DNA of 46,828 nucleotides from Candidatus Poribacteria bacterium (GCA_022827185.1 JAJDTM010000001.1:1-46828), one strand, 5' to 3'. Positions 31,444-40,419 are shown, counted from the stretch's first letter. Translations and numbers: made by a program. Notes: generated from the letters alone by a model not told the origin.

Positions 31444-32673
31444 ATGGTGGGTTTTCGTTTCGTACAACAAACCTTTATTTTCCTAACGGTGCTTATTGTA
31501 CTGGGTCTTGCATTCGTATTTCGCGGTACGGCTGAGGAAAAAGACACAACGTTATCTGGACGTGTTCTCACTGCAGAAGGTGAGCCAATTGCTGGCGCAA
31601 CTATGATGCTTCAGCTGCTAACACCGCAAACTGATTCAGAAGGACGGTTTGCTTTCACCAAAATCACCCCAAGCCAAACCGAATTGAAGATATCCCGTAA
31701 TCCGACGCAACCAAACCACACGCAGATCCAAACGATTAAGTTCGGAAATTTGACCTTCTACCCGCATCGCTATCATAACGCTTACCCTGTTACTTTTGCT
31801 ATCGAGCCCGGAGCGAACATCGAGGACGTAGAGGTTATCATGGAACGTCAGTTGATTGTTGAAGGCAGGGTGGTTTTCAAAAACGGTGAACCGCTTACTG
31901 ATACATCCCTTAAAATTAAGATTGATCAATTAGATTTGGACGGGACAGACGGTTATGGCTTCAACCGTTCCTTTCAGACAGATGCAGATGGAAACTTCGT
32001 ATATGCTACATACACCCTTGGAATCTACATACTGTCCATTAACCATCTTGGGCTTTCTGCAGCATCAGAACCTTTTATTGTTGAGGCGGCCAAACCGCAT
32101 GAAACGGTGGTTTTGACACTTAACGGCAATTCTACCGACCTTTCCGCGCCACCGCCTGAGGCACCGAAAAAACAGCGTCTGTATCACCCAGCGTATGTCT
32201 CAGACACTCCAGGGACGTGGATAATAAATCCGACAAATGGACACGCCTACAAATGGATTGAATGCGAGGACCGAGAGGATGCCCAAATCCAAGCCGCGCT
32301 TGAAGATGCACATCTGGTTACGATTACGAATGAAGCAGAGCAGATATGGCTTGAAGCCGTTTTTAGAACCGGTCCGTATTGGATCGGTTTGACCGATCTT
32401 CTCAAGGAGGGTCAGTGGCAGTGGGAAACTGCGGAACCCGTTGCATACACCAACTGGAAAGAAGATGATGAAGATAATCGGTTTATGTATGAACCGTCTC
32501 CTTTTCTGAAGTTCTTAGGTTTCAGAAATTGGGAACGGTTCCCGGAAGAAGATAATGAGAAAGACTACGTTATCATGTCTGACTCGGCTTGGGACGGGGT
32601 GATAGGAAAATGGAAGATAGTCGATCACCCAAAAATGGCACGCATGGCGATCCTTGAAAAAGAAGGAAATTAA
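31444..32673 (+). CDS. Secreted protein with carboxypeptidase-regulatory-like and C-type-lectin domains (type B)
   Basis: 409 aa. The start at 31444 follows AAAGGG and the leader ATATTCGTT that also precedes the gene at 33975; an upstream extension is not supported. Signal peptide residues 8-28. Then T-L-S-G-R-V-L-T-A-E-G-E-P-I-A-G-A and T-D-S-E-G-R-F-A-F, a second beta module, and a lectin-like domain (A-H-L-V-T-I-T-N-E-A-E-Q-I-W-L; P-Y-W-I-G-L-T; W-Q-W-E-T-A-E-P-V-A-Y-T-N-W). Shorter N-terminal loops than type A and a longer acidic insertion before the final M-A-I-L-E-K. The next gene begins 3 bp after its stop. Confidence 0.8.
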   Translation: MVGFRFVQQTFIFLTVLIVLGLAFVFRGTAEEKDTTLSGRVLTAEGEPIAGATMMLQLLTPQTDSEGRFAFTKITPSQTELKISRNPTQPNHTQIQTIKFGNLTFYPHRYHNAYPVTFAIEPGANIEDVEVIMERQLIVEGRVVFKNGEPLTDTSLKIKIDQLDLDGTDGYGFNRSFQTDADGNFVYATYTLGIYILSINHLGLSAASEPFIVEAAKPHETVVLTLNGNSTDLSAPPPEAPKKQRLYHPAYVSDTPGTWIINPTNGHAYKWIECEDREDAQIQAALEDAHLVTITNEAEQIWLEAVFRTGPYWIGLTDLLKEGQWQWETAEPVAYTNWKEDDEDNRFMYEPSPFLKFLGFRNWERFPEEDNEKDYVIMSDSAWDGVIGKWKIVDHPKMARMAILEKEGN

Positions 32674-32676
32674 ATC

Positions 32677-33930
32677 ATGAAGTATGCACACTTTAGAAAA
32701 TTCCATCTTGCGATGCTCGTGGGTATTGTCTCGCTGACACTTCTGTTCTCTTGGGACAGTATTGCACAAAAGGGCAAATCAAGCCTTTCCGGTCGCGTGA
32801 TAGATACAAAAGGAAAACCGGTTGCCGGACTTGAACTGGCTATAAAACCTGTCGAAATTAAAGAACCGAGGGACATGGTGCCGCGCACACCTTTCTCAGA
32901 TTGGTCGCGAGTGGTAACCGATAAGGAAGGACGTTTCTCTTTCCCGAATATAGATTCAGGTTCATCACAATTCGTGATGTTTCCGGAAAGTGCCTCGGAT
33001 TATGAAATTATATCCGCTGAAATTGGGGATTTAACCTTCTATTCCACAGCGTTTCTTCAGAATTTTCCGACATGGTTCGGTAAACTCACCTTTAAGATTG
33101 AACCGGGGACACATCTTGAGAACGTTGTCGTCAATGTGAAGTCGCCTCGGATGCGAATTCGGGGACGCGTGCTTTTAAAGGATGGAACACCCCTTGCGAA
33201 TACGGACATCGGTCTCACTGTCCGGCGACGACAGCGGGATACCTTCCTTTTTGTCCTTCCCGGTGGTGGAAGTGCTGGAACCTCGGGCAGAGGTGTTCGG
33301 ACCGATGCCGAAGGCTATTTCGTGTCATACTATCCAGATGAGGCCTCGGAATACTCAGTGATAGTGAAGTGTGATGGTGCGTCCGCGAAATCACGGTGGT
33401 TTCGTCTTAAAGAAGGACAGCGGAACGATAAACTCGTTTTGGTCCTCAAAGACTTAGAGGAACATCGCGTCAGCCGAAAAGAGCGGATGAAAGCGCGACA
33501 GGCAGTGTGGGTGGTGAACCCCGAAAATGGCCACGCTTATAAGAAAATTAAATGCGATAGTTGGGTGGACGCGAAAGCCAAAGCAGCAGCCGAAAACGCA
33601 TATCTCGTCGCGATTAATGACGCATCAGAACAGAAATGGTTGGAGGCACTTTATTCGGAGAAAACGTTCTTTTGGATTGGATTGCGTCTTCCAGAAAAGG
33701 GTGGCACATGGCAGTGGAACAACGCGGAACCTGTCACTTATGCGAATTGGATAACAGGGCAGAAACCCGATACCGCCTCTATCGGTGAAGCCGAACTTCC
33801 CGTTGCTATGGAATTCTTTGCAAAAAGATGGATGGTAATTGGATCCGAAAATCCGTTCTTGCCTATCGTTAAGCACGCAATTCTTGAAAAAGGGAATATA
33901 CCTACAGAGCCTGCTGAAGCGACGCAGTAA
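32677..33930 (+). CDS. Secreted regulatory-like/C-type-lectin protein (type A')
   Basis: 417 aa; AAGGAA of the preceding gene's last codons serves as ribosome site. It is a clear paralogue of the 30153 gene: same signal segment, S-S-L-S-G-R-V-I-D-T-K-G-K-P-V-A-G, G-R-F-S-F-P, second module with M-R-I-R-G-R-V-L-L-K-D-G-T-P-L-A-N, and lectin part (A-Y-L-V-A-I-N-D-A-S-E-Q-K-W-L; F-F-W-I-G-L; W-Q-W-N-N-A-E-P-V-T-Y-A-N-W). Ends K-H-A-I-L-E-K plus an 11-residue tail. Third of four tandem genes; part of the second copy of the duplicated A-B unit. Confidence 0.8.
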   Translation: MKYAHFRKFHLAMLVGIVSLTLLFSWDSIAQKGKSSLSGRVIDTKGKPVAGLELAIKPVEIKEPRDMVPRTPFSDWSRVVTDKEGRFSFPNIDSGSSQFVMFPESASDYEIISAEIGDLTFYSTAFLQNFPTWFGKLTFKIEPGTHLENVVVNVKSPRMRIRGRVLLKDGTPLANTDIGLTVRRRQRDTFLFVLPGGGSAGTSGRGVRTDAEGYFVSYYPDEASEYSVIVKCDGASAKSRWFRLKEGQRNDKLVLVLKDLEEHRVSRKERMKARQAVWVVNPENGHAYKKIKCDSWVDAKAKAAAENAYLVAINDASEQKWLEALYSEKTFFWIGLRLPEKGGTWQWNNAEPVTYANWITGQKPDTASIGEAELPVAMEFFAKRWMVIGSENPFLPIVKHAILEKGNIPTEPAEATQ

Positions 33931-33974
33931 ATCCTACACGGATGGCACCTACATTTCCAAAGGAGATATTCGTT

Positions 33975-35432
33975 ATGACTGGTTTCCCTTTCACCAAACA
34001 GATTTTTATAGTGCTAACGGCAGTTATTGTTTTAGGGCTTTCAGGTGTATACCAGAGTGCTGCTGAGGCGCAGCCATCAACGTTATCCGGACGTGTTATC
34101 GGAACCAACGGCGAACCGATTGCCCAGGCATCTATTGCACTCTTGTACGTCAAGGCTGCTGAAAACGGCGAAATGGATACCTTGTACGATAGGTCTCTGT
34201 ACCCTTTTCTCCGCCAGCAGCCAGCCCATTTTCGGGAGGAGCTCAGGGGAAAGCCCCCAGATGAAGCGGAACTTCACGCACGTCCACCCTTTTTGAAATC
34301 GGAAACTGATTCAGAAGGACAGTTCACTTTCACGGGTATCGCTACAGGGATGGTGCAATTAATGGTCTTGCCGATGGAAGACGATCCGGCACCTCAGAAT
34401 GTTAAGCCTGTCCCTGAGATTCAAACCATTAAGTTTGGAGAAGTGACGTTTCACCCGCCTGACTTCTCTTTCTTTCCACCGATTGGAGCAATTACATTTG
34501 CTGTCAAGTCCGGTTCAGCGATTGAAGACGTAGAAGTCGTCATCCAAACCCAACTGAAACCGAAAATTCAGGGTAGACTCGTTTTTAAGAACGGTGAACC
34601 GTTTGCTGACACAACCGTTAAATTTGACATTGGTCGCTTAACTTTGGAGTGGGGTGGTTCTGCTTTCAGTCGTTCCTTGCATACCGATGCAGATGGAAAC
34701 TTCGTGTCCGCTATATCCGGTCCTGGAACCTACGCGCTCTCCGTTACCCATCGTGGACTTTCTGCGATGTCAGCACCTTTTACCGTTGAAGCAGGCAAGC
34801 CGCATGAAGCAGTCATTTTAAGGCTTAATGGGAATCCTGCCGATCTTTCCGAACCACCATCTGAGGGACCCGAAGAACGGCGATATGGTGTGCCAGATGT
34901 TCCGGGTGTATGGATCGTGAATCCTGCGAATGGGCACGCTTACAAGTGGGTTGCATGCAATGACCGAGAGGACGCACAAACTCAGGCTGCCGATGAAGAG
35001 GCGCATCTCGTTACGATTACGAGTGAAGCTGAGCAGATATGGCTTGAAGCTGTCTTTGGACGTGGCCCGTATTGGATTGGTTTGACCGATGTCCTTAAAG
35101 AAGGGGAGTGGATATGGGAGACTGGGGAGCCTGTTACATATACTAACTGGGGAAAGAACGATGAGGATGAGGACGTTTTAGATGAACCGCCCGCGCTGCT
35201 CAAAACATTCGGTGCTAAAGGTGATCGCCAAGGTCGGGAAGAAGAAATGAATGACTACGTCATCATGTCCTCTCGTTGGGATCAAGAAAAAGGGAAATGG
35301 TATCCAGTGAATTCAGAAGGTGCTGGTCGCGGGCCTCACGGCAGAGCATCAATGGCGATCCTTGAGAAAGACGGTTTGCAATCCAAAATACACGGTTTGC
35401 CGCTGTCGGACATCACTCCAGAAGATAATTGA
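33975..35432 (+). CDS. Secreted regulatory-like/C-type-lectin protein (type B')
   Basis: 485 aa. The start at 33975 follows AAAGGAG and the ATATTCGTT leader shared with the 31444 gene. Signal peptide residues 8-32. First module T-L-S-G-R-V-I-G-T-N-G-E-P-I-A with an insertion of about 45 residues (rich in R-P-P-E-A) before D-S-E-G-Q-F-T-F; second module with V-F-K-N-G-E-P-F-A-D; lectin part A-H-L-V-T-I-T-S-E-A-E-Q-I-W-L, P-Y-W-I-G-L-T, W-I-W-E-T-G-E-P-V-T-Y-T-N-W. Paralogue of the 31444 gene. Ends M-A-I-L-E-K with a 19-residue extension. Confidence 0.8.
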   Translation: MTGFPFTKQIFIVLTAVIVLGLSGVYQSAAEAQPSTLSGRVIGTNGEPIAQASIALLYVKAAENGEMDTLYDRSLYPFLRQQPAHFREELRGKPPDEAELHARPPFLKSETDSEGQFTFTGIATGMVQLMVLPMEDDPAPQNVKPVPEIQTIKFGEVTFHPPDFSFFPPIGAITFAVKSGSAIEDVEVVIQTQLKPKIQGRLVFKNGEPFADTTVKFDIGRLTLEWGGSAFSRSLHTDADGNFVSAISGPGTYALSVTHRGLSAMSAPFTVEAGKPHEAVILRLNGNPADLSEPPSEGPEERRYGVPDVPGVWIVNPANGHAYKWVACNDREDAQTQAADEEAHLVTITSEAEQIWLEAVFGRGPYWIGLTDVLKEGEWIWETGEPVTYTNWGKNDEDEDVLDEPPALLKTFGAKGDRQGREEEMNDYVIMSSRWDQEKGKWYPVNSEGAGRGPHGRASMAILEKDGLQSKIHGLPLSDITPEDN

Positions 35433-35485
35433 GGTACTCTGACATTAGAGATTCACCTTACCAAACCGCAAGGAAAATTAAAAAA

Positions 35486-37339
35486 ATGGAGACCCAATTT
35501 TCCCAACTGAGTCAACATCTATATGTTCATCACGGGCATGTCAATACGGGTATCCTCCGTGATGGTGGTCGCGCGCTACTCATTGATCCAAGTGGCACTA
35601 CTTTTCAGATGACACTCGGAGAACTCGGTATCACAAACGCTGAGCAGATTCTCTTTACCCACCACCATCGTGATAACACGCTCGGTTCCCCGATATCTGA
35701 TAATGTCCGTGTTGGGGTGCCAGCAAAAGAGGCATCGTGGTTTGCTGAGGTCGAAACCTTCTGGAACGATTCACAGTACCGGTGGCACCTCTACAATTAC
35801 CATCCGCACAATCTGATGCTTGCCGATGCTATCCGAGTGACAGATACGTATACCGAAGGCGCGCAGATTGCGTGGGGTTCAGCATCGCTGACTGTCCTCG
35901 AAACACCCGGACATACCGATGGCAGTGTTACTTATCTGGTTGATGTTGACGACAAACGTTTTGCCTTTTCTGGCGACCTTATTTACGACGCGGGTAAATT
36001 GTGGGAACTCTATAGTTTACAAAAAGGACAGCAGACCAGCGACTATCACGGATTTCTCGGCGCGCGAGATGAACTCAAGGAGAGCCTTGAAAAGATTCGT
36101 CAGGCATCGCCAACGGCACTCATTCCGACACACGGCGTTGTCATGAACGATCCAGACGGCGCGATTGATGCACTTTTGGATCGGTTGAAGTACTGCTACG
36201 ATAAATATGTAGCCATCTCCGCACTTCGACACTATTTTCCACAACTCTTTGCTGAATTTGAAGGGCATCCCGGTCACATGCCGATCCGAGAGGGCAAGCC
36301 GCCTCCTGAATTTCTGCGACACTTCGGCACAACATGGATTATCATCTCCGAAAACGGCGAGGCGTTCGTTATGGATTGCGGTTCGCCGAATGTCCTCAAA
36401 CAGATTCAACAGTTACAAACCGATGGCGAAATTTCGGAGGTTACACAGTTTTGGGTAACGCACTACCACGACGACCACGTTAACGCGATTCCCGAATTTC
36501 AGGAGGCTTTTCCGTGTGAAACGATAACAGATACGGTTGTTGCAGAGGTTATCACGAATCCGATCGGCTTTCGGCTTCCCTGTATTTCGCCTGCGGTTAC
36601 CCGAGTGGATCGCAGCACCCGTGACGGTGATTCCTGGCAGTGGAATGAGTTCACGATGACTGCCTACCATTTTCCTGGTCAGACCTATTATCACGGTGGG
36701 CTGCTTGTTGAGGGACGCGGCGTACGGATGTTCTTTGCAGGTGATTCCTTTACGATGGCAGGGATTGACGACTACTGCTCCGGTAATCGAAACCTACTCG
36801 GTGCGGATGTCGGTTATGAAAGATGTATGCGTCTGATTCAACAACTCGAACCGACACATATCTTTAACTGCCACGTTGATCCTGCGTTTGATTTTACCGA
36901 TGCTGAGATTGCGTGGATGTTGGACACACTCGCTGAACGTGAGAAATGTTATACCGAACTCTTCCCTTGGGACCACGCCAACTACGGCATGGATGAACAC
37001 TGGGTGCGCTGCTATCCTTATGAACAGGAAGTTGTACCCGGCGGAACAGCACAGTTGCGCGTAGAGGTAACGAACCATTCGGACGAGCCACGCACAGCAA
37101 CTGCGCAGCCAATTCTTCCTGCATCATGGGGTACGGAAATCGCTTCCAGAGAAACAACGATTCCGCCGAGGACAGATGGGTACATCGGTTTTTCTATTCC
37201 AATCCCACAGCACTGCGAAACGTTGGGACGCATTGTTATACCCGTGGACCTCACCTATAACGGACAACCGCTTGGTCAATTCCGAGAAGCGATCTTCGTT
37301 CTTAATGGTAGTAGGCATACGCCGTTATGCCGTTCTTAA
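35486..37339 (+). CDS. Tandem metallo-beta-lactamase-fold protein
   Basis: 617 aa from the ATG at 35486, which has the shared leader with AAGGA. Two MBL domains: residues about 10-245 and 275-500, then a C-terminal Ig-like module (L-R-V-E-V-T-N-H-S-D-E-P-R). Domain 1 has T58-H-H-H-R-D-N64, P-G-H-T, S-G-D and P-T-H-G, so the usual last His of HxHxDH is Asn64. Domain 2 has T-H326-Y-H-D-D-H331, F-A-G-D-S and N-C-H, but P-G-Q399-T in place of P-G-H-T. Each half therefore lacks one different metal ligand. No signal peptide. A hydrolase role is likely; substrate unknown. Its last codons lie in a 34-bp tandem repeat. Confidence 0.8.
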   Translation: METQFSQLSQHLYVHHGHVNTGILRDGGRALLIDPSGTTFQMTLGELGITNAEQILFTHHHRDNTLGSPISDNVRVGVPAKEASWFAEVETFWNDSQYRWHLYNYHPHNLMLADAIRVTDTYTEGAQIAWGSASLTVLETPGHTDGSVTYLVDVDDKRFAFSGDLIYDAGKLWELYSLQKGQQTSDYHGFLGARDELKESLEKIRQASPTALIPTHGVVMNDPDGAIDALLDRLKYCYDKYVAISALRHYFPQLFAEFEGHPGHMPIREGKPPPEFLRHFGTTWIIISENGEAFVMDCGSPNVLKQIQQLQTDGEISEVTQFWVTHYHDDHVNAIPEFQEAFPCETITDTVVAEVITNPIGFRLPCISPAVTRVDRSTRDGDSWQWNEFTMTAYHFPGQTYYHGGLLVEGRGVRMFFAGDSFTMAGIDDYCSGNRNLLGADVGYERCMRLIQQLEPTHIFNCHVDPAFDFTDAEIAWMLDTLAEREKCYTELFPWDHANYGMDEHWVRCYPYEQEVVPGGTAQLRVEVTNHSDEPRTATAQPILPASWGTEIASRETTIPPRTDGYIGFSIPIPQHCETLGRIVIPVDLTYNGQPLGQFREAIFVLNGSRHTPLCRS

Positions 37340-37364
37340 TGGTAGTAGGCATACGCCGTTATGC
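37297..37364. repeat. Perfect tandem duplication of a 34-bp unit with hairpin
   Basis: Two identical 34-bp units (37297-37330 and 37331-37364) span the end of the MBL gene and the gap before the next gene. Each contains GGCATA-CGCCGT-TATGCC, a 6-bp stem. Because 34 is not a multiple of three, the second unit changes frame and supplies the TAA that ends the MBL protein. Confidence 0.8.
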
Positions 37365-37371
37365 CGTAACA

Positions 37372-37809
37372 ATGGGAGTTAAAAAACTTGTGCTAAACTT
37401 ATCACATTCTACTGTTGACATCGCTATTACCTGCAGCGATTTTGCAGCGTCATTGGACTTCTATCACAATAAGTTGGGTTTTGAGATTGTGTTGGATCTG
37501 GAGATTCCAGATAATCTTGCCCGCGATGTTGGACTCGCGCCGACCGGTTTTCGGCAGGTCCGTCTCAAGGCAGGCAACACGCTCATCAAACTGATGGATA
37601 TCGAATCGCCACCGCCAACACCAGCAGACGAGTTTTCAGCCGGTGTCCGCTGGCTCACTTTCTTTGTGACAGATATTCAGCAGACCGTCAGAGACTTAAA
37701 ACAGAACAGTGTTGAATTTCTATCGGAGCCGATCAGCGCGCCAGATGCCGCTGGTGTTGCGTGTGCACCCGATCCAGACGGCATTCTAATTGAACTCGTC
37801 CAAATATGA
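37372..37809 (+). CDS. Glyoxalase/VOC-fold protein
   Basis: 145 aa. The ATG at 37372 is chosen as the first after the tandem repeat; none of the possible starts has a clear ribosome site, so the N-terminus is uncertain. V-D-I-A-I-T-C-S-D-F-A-A-S-L-D-F-Y-H-N-K-L-G-F-E is the classical first beta-alpha-beta of VOC proteins; V-R-W-L-T-F-F-V-T-D-I begins the second, and D-P-D-G-I-L-I-E-L-V carries the terminal metal-binding Glu. One VOC unit pair, typical length. VOC enzymes include lyases, dioxygenases and resistance proteins; substrate cannot be told. The next gene overlaps or follows within 8 bp. Confidence 0.85.
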   Translation: MGVKKLVLNLSHSTVDIAITCSDFAASLDFYHNKLGFEIVLDLEIPDNLARDVGLAPTGFRQVRLKAGNTLIKLMDIESPPPTPADEFSAGVRWLTFFVTDIQQTVRDLKQNSVEFLSEPISAPDAAGVACAPDPDGILIELVQI

Positions 37810-37817
37810 GAGGCATT

Positions 37818-38699
37818 ATGAAGGCATTGACTGATTCCCAAATCCACGACTTTAATGAAAACGGCTATTTGTTAATTGAGGATGCGCTTGCTCCGGACGA
37901 TCTAAACCCATTGATTGAAGAGTTTGAGGAGATTGTTGACACGGGAGCGTCACAACTCTATGCAGAAGGTGAGTTGGACGCTGAATTCAAAGGGGAAGGA
38001 TTTGACACCCGTTTAGCGAAAATTACGACGCAATCCCCTGCCGTATTTCAGAAGGTATTTAGCGGCACACACACGGGGCCAGCGCTCTTCGAGTTACTCG
38101 TCAACCCAAAGCTGCTTGACATCGCCGAGTCGCTCGTCGGACCGGAAATTATGTGTCACCCCGCGTACCGCGTCCGTCCGAAACTTCCTGAACACGACCG
38201 AACCCTCGTCCCGTGGCATCAAGACGCTGGCTATATGGAACCTAAATGCGATTCCGTTTTACAACTCACGATCTGGATCCCGTTGATAGATGCCACTGTT
38301 GAAAACGGGTGCATGGAAGTTATCCCGCATGCCCATCGGGACGGTGTTTTCCGGCATCGTCACTCTGAACGTTTCTATCTTGAGATACCACCAGATGCAT
38401 TGCCCGAAGTTGAATCGGTAGTCGTTCCTGTCAAATTTGGTAGCGTTCTCCTGTTTACCAATCTGACACCGCATCGTTCTATTCCGAATGTTAGCAACCA
38501 AGTTAGATGGAGCGTGGATTCACGCTACCAGGACGCAGCGAAACCGACCGGCTATCAACCGGAGGCAGGTTTTCTTGCACGAAGCCGACTGTACCCTGAA
38601 GATGTTGTCACCACACCAGGGGAATTCAAACGGGTTCGTGATGAACATCAACCTGGTCCTGGTCCAAATCGGTGGGCAAAGGAGGACAACAATGCGTAG
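37818..38699 (+). CDS. Phytanoyl-CoA dioxygenase (PhyH) family oxygenase
   Basis: 293 aa from the ATG at 37818 (AGAGG 4-5 bp upstream); an ATG at 37806 overlapping the previous stop is an alternative that adds four residues. The opening L-T-D-S-Q-I-H-D-F-N-E-N-G-Y-L-L-I-E-D-A-L is standard for PhyH. The Fe(II) ligands are W-H-Q-D-A-G-Y (His, Asp) and the His of L-T-P-H-R-S; R-W-S-V-D-S-R supplies the 2-oxoglutarate Arg. Such enzymes hydroxylate small molecules using 2-oxoglutarate and oxygen. The stop overlaps the following start by 8 bp. Confidence 0.9.
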   Translation: MKALTDSQIHDFNENGYLLIEDALAPDDLNPLIEEFEEIVDTGASQLYAEGELDAEFKGEGFDTRLAKITTQSPAVFQKVFSGTHTGPALFELLVNPKLLDIAESLVGPEIMCHPAYRVRPKLPEHDRTLVPWHQDAGYMEPKCDSVLQLTIWIPLIDATVENGCMEVIPHAHRDGVFRHRHSERFYLEIPPDALPEVESVVVPVKFGSVLLFTNLTPHRSIPNVSNQVRWSVDSRYQDAAKPTGYQPEAGFLARSRLYPEDVVTTPGEFKRVRDEHQPGPGPNRWAKEDNNA

Positions 38700-39183
38700 T
38701 TTCATACGGTTATCGCCACTGTTCCTTATTCTGGTCCTACTGATGATCGGTGCGAAACCGTCAACCGAAGAACCTGAACCCAAGGATGTCAAGATCCACG
38801 GTAAGATTGTCTGTTTAGCAGAGGAGATGCACACACATTATAAGGTAGAACTCTTTGGTAATCATAAACATCTGCGCGGTGTCAAGACAAAGGATGGCGA
38901 ATACTACACCCTCCTACGGACATCGTTAGCGGAGGCACTCTTTGTGGACGAGCGGTTACATGAGAAAGACTTGATCATCAATGGTCGTGTCTTTCCGAAA
39001 ACGCAATTGTTAGAAGTAACCCGCTTTTCCTCAATCAAGGATGGCGTTGTCCATGAACTCTACTACTACTGCGATACATGCTACATCCGCGCGGTCGCAC
39101 CGGGAAATTGTGACTGCTGTCAGGCACCGGTTGTATTGATTGAAAGACCGCTAAATAAGGATTCTCTAATTCCATCGCCATGA
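38692..39183 (+). CDS. Small secreted Cys-rich protein
   Basis: 163 aa. AAAGGAGG 6-7 bp before the ATG at 38692 fixes the start inside the end of the PhyH gene. Residues 5-22 are a signal peptide. The mature part has a beta-rich domain (I-H-G-K-I-V-C-L, L-I-I-N-G-R-V-F) resembling a small OB-like or nucleic-acid-independent barrel, ending with a Cys cluster: Y-Y-C-D-T-C-Y and N-C-D-C-C-Q. That cluster could hold zinc or form disulfides. Not a family I can name. It is translationally linked to the PhyH gene. Confidence 0.75.
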   Translation: MRSFIRLSPLFLILVLLMIGAKPSTEEPEPKDVKIHGKIVCLAEEMHTHYKVELFGNHKHLRGVKTKDGEYYTLLRTSLAEALFVDERLHEKDLIINGRVFPKTQLLEVTRFSSIKDGVVHELYYYCDTCYIRAVAPGNCDCCQAPVVLIERPLNKDSLIPSP

Positions 39184-39207
39184 GGTTGACTTCAAAGGAA
39201 ATTGATT

Positions 39208-40401
39208 ATGGAAAAACGACCCAAAATCGCTGCGATTGCGACAATCTATCACAAATACGCGCATGCGCAGCACATCGTTGATCGGTTCTTGGAAGGCTAC
39301 GGTTGGAACAGCCGCCACCACTACCCGCCGATGGATCTGGTCTCGCTCTACGTCGAACAAGTCGGGGACAACGATGTCAGTCGGGACCGACTGGAACGTT
39401 TCCCAACAGTGCAGGGGTATCCCACGATTGCGGAGGCACTCACACTCGGCGGCGAGGAATTGGCTGTTGACGGTGTGCTTCTCATCGGTGAACACGGCGA
39501 ATATCCGACTAACGAGAAGGGGCAACGCCTCTATCCGCGCTATGAGCACTTCAAACAGATGGCTGAGGTGTTTGAACGGAGTGGGCGCGGAGTACCAGCG
39601 TTCAACGATAAGCACCTCTCATGGAATTGGGAGTGGGCGCGTGAGATGTACGACATCTCTCAATCTATGGACTTCGCGTTTATGGCAGGCTCCTCGCTAC
39701 CCGTTACATGGCGCACCCCGTCTATTGACATGCCCCTTGGTGTTCCTGTCTCTGAGGCGGTTTGCGTCGGCTACGGCGGTGTGGATAGCTACGATTTCCA
39801 CGCCTTGGAAACCCTGCAGTGTATGGTAGAACGGCGCGAAGGTGGCGAGAGTGGTGTGAAATGGCTGCAGGCATACCGCGGTGAGGCGTTTTGGGAAGCA
39901 CATCACTCCAAACTCTGGTCGCGAGAGCTCTTTGAAACCGCGCTCTGTCGGAGTCATACCCTTACACCGTCGCGCCCCGGATTTAATAACCCGTTTCCAA
40001 CATTAGATGAGTTGAAAGAGATCGTGAAGGACCCGATAGCGTATCAATATGAGCACAACGACGGATTGAAATCTACGATGATTCTGATGAACGGATTGGT
40101 CCAAGATTTCAACTTCGCCGCTTATATCGGGTCAGACGACGAAATTCTTTCAACGCAGATGTATCTCCCGATGCCACCCGCACGGACGACGTTGGCGAAC
40201 TTCTTTTCGCCACTGGTCAACAATATCGAGCAGATGTTCCTGACAGGCGAGGCAACCTATCCCGTTGAGCGCACACTGTTGACAACAGGACTTGTTGCAG
40301 CAGGCGTTGATAGCCTTTTCGCCGACAGTACACGACAAGAAACATCCCATTTAGACATCGCTTATCAACCCACCGAAGCGTCAACGTTCTGGCGGACATG
40401 A
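39208..40401 (+). CDS. Protein of unknown family, paralogue of 42535-43710
   Basis: 397 aa; AAAGGAA is about 8 bp before the ATG at 39208. The protein begins I-A-A-I-A-T-I-Y, which looks like the first strand of a Rossmann-type fold, followed by A-H-A-Q-H-I-V-D-R-F-L. Conserved with its paralogue: Y-P-T-I-A-E-A-L, A-V-D-G-V-L-L-I-G-E-H-G-E-Y-P, N-E-K-G-Q-x-L-Y-P-R, F-N-D-K-H-L-S, A-G-S-S-L-P-V-T-W-R, and E-H-N-D-G-L-K-S-T. These blocks of H, E, D, K and R look like an active site. No signal peptide. Downstream by 18 bp is the nuclease paralogue. I do not know the function. Confidence 0.75.
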   Translation: MEKRPKIAAIATIYHKYAHAQHIVDRFLEGYGWNSRHHYPPMDLVSLYVEQVGDNDVSRDRLERFPTVQGYPTIAEALTLGGEELAVDGVLLIGEHGEYPTNEKGQRLYPRYEHFKQMAEVFERSGRGVPAFNDKHLSWNWEWAREMYDISQSMDFAFMAGSSLPVTWRTPSIDMPLGVPVSEAVCVGYGGVDSYDFHALETLQCMVERREGGESGVKWLQAYRGEAFWEAHHSKLWSRELFETALCRSHTLTPSRPGFNNPFPTLDELKEIVKDPIAYQYEHNDGLKSTMILMNGLVQDFNFAAYIGSDDEILSTQMYLPMPPARTTLANFFSPLVNNIEQMFLTGEATYPVERTLLTTGLVAAGVDSLFADSTRQETSHLDIAYQPTEASTFWRT

Positions 40402-40419
40402 AACAGGAGGGTATGTCAG

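Noticed and set aside
30153..35432. Diversity-generating retroelement targets (C-type-lectin fold proteins)
   Set aside because: No reverse transcriptase, no template repeat and no adenine-biased variable copy found nearby; the lectin domains look like ordinary paralogues.
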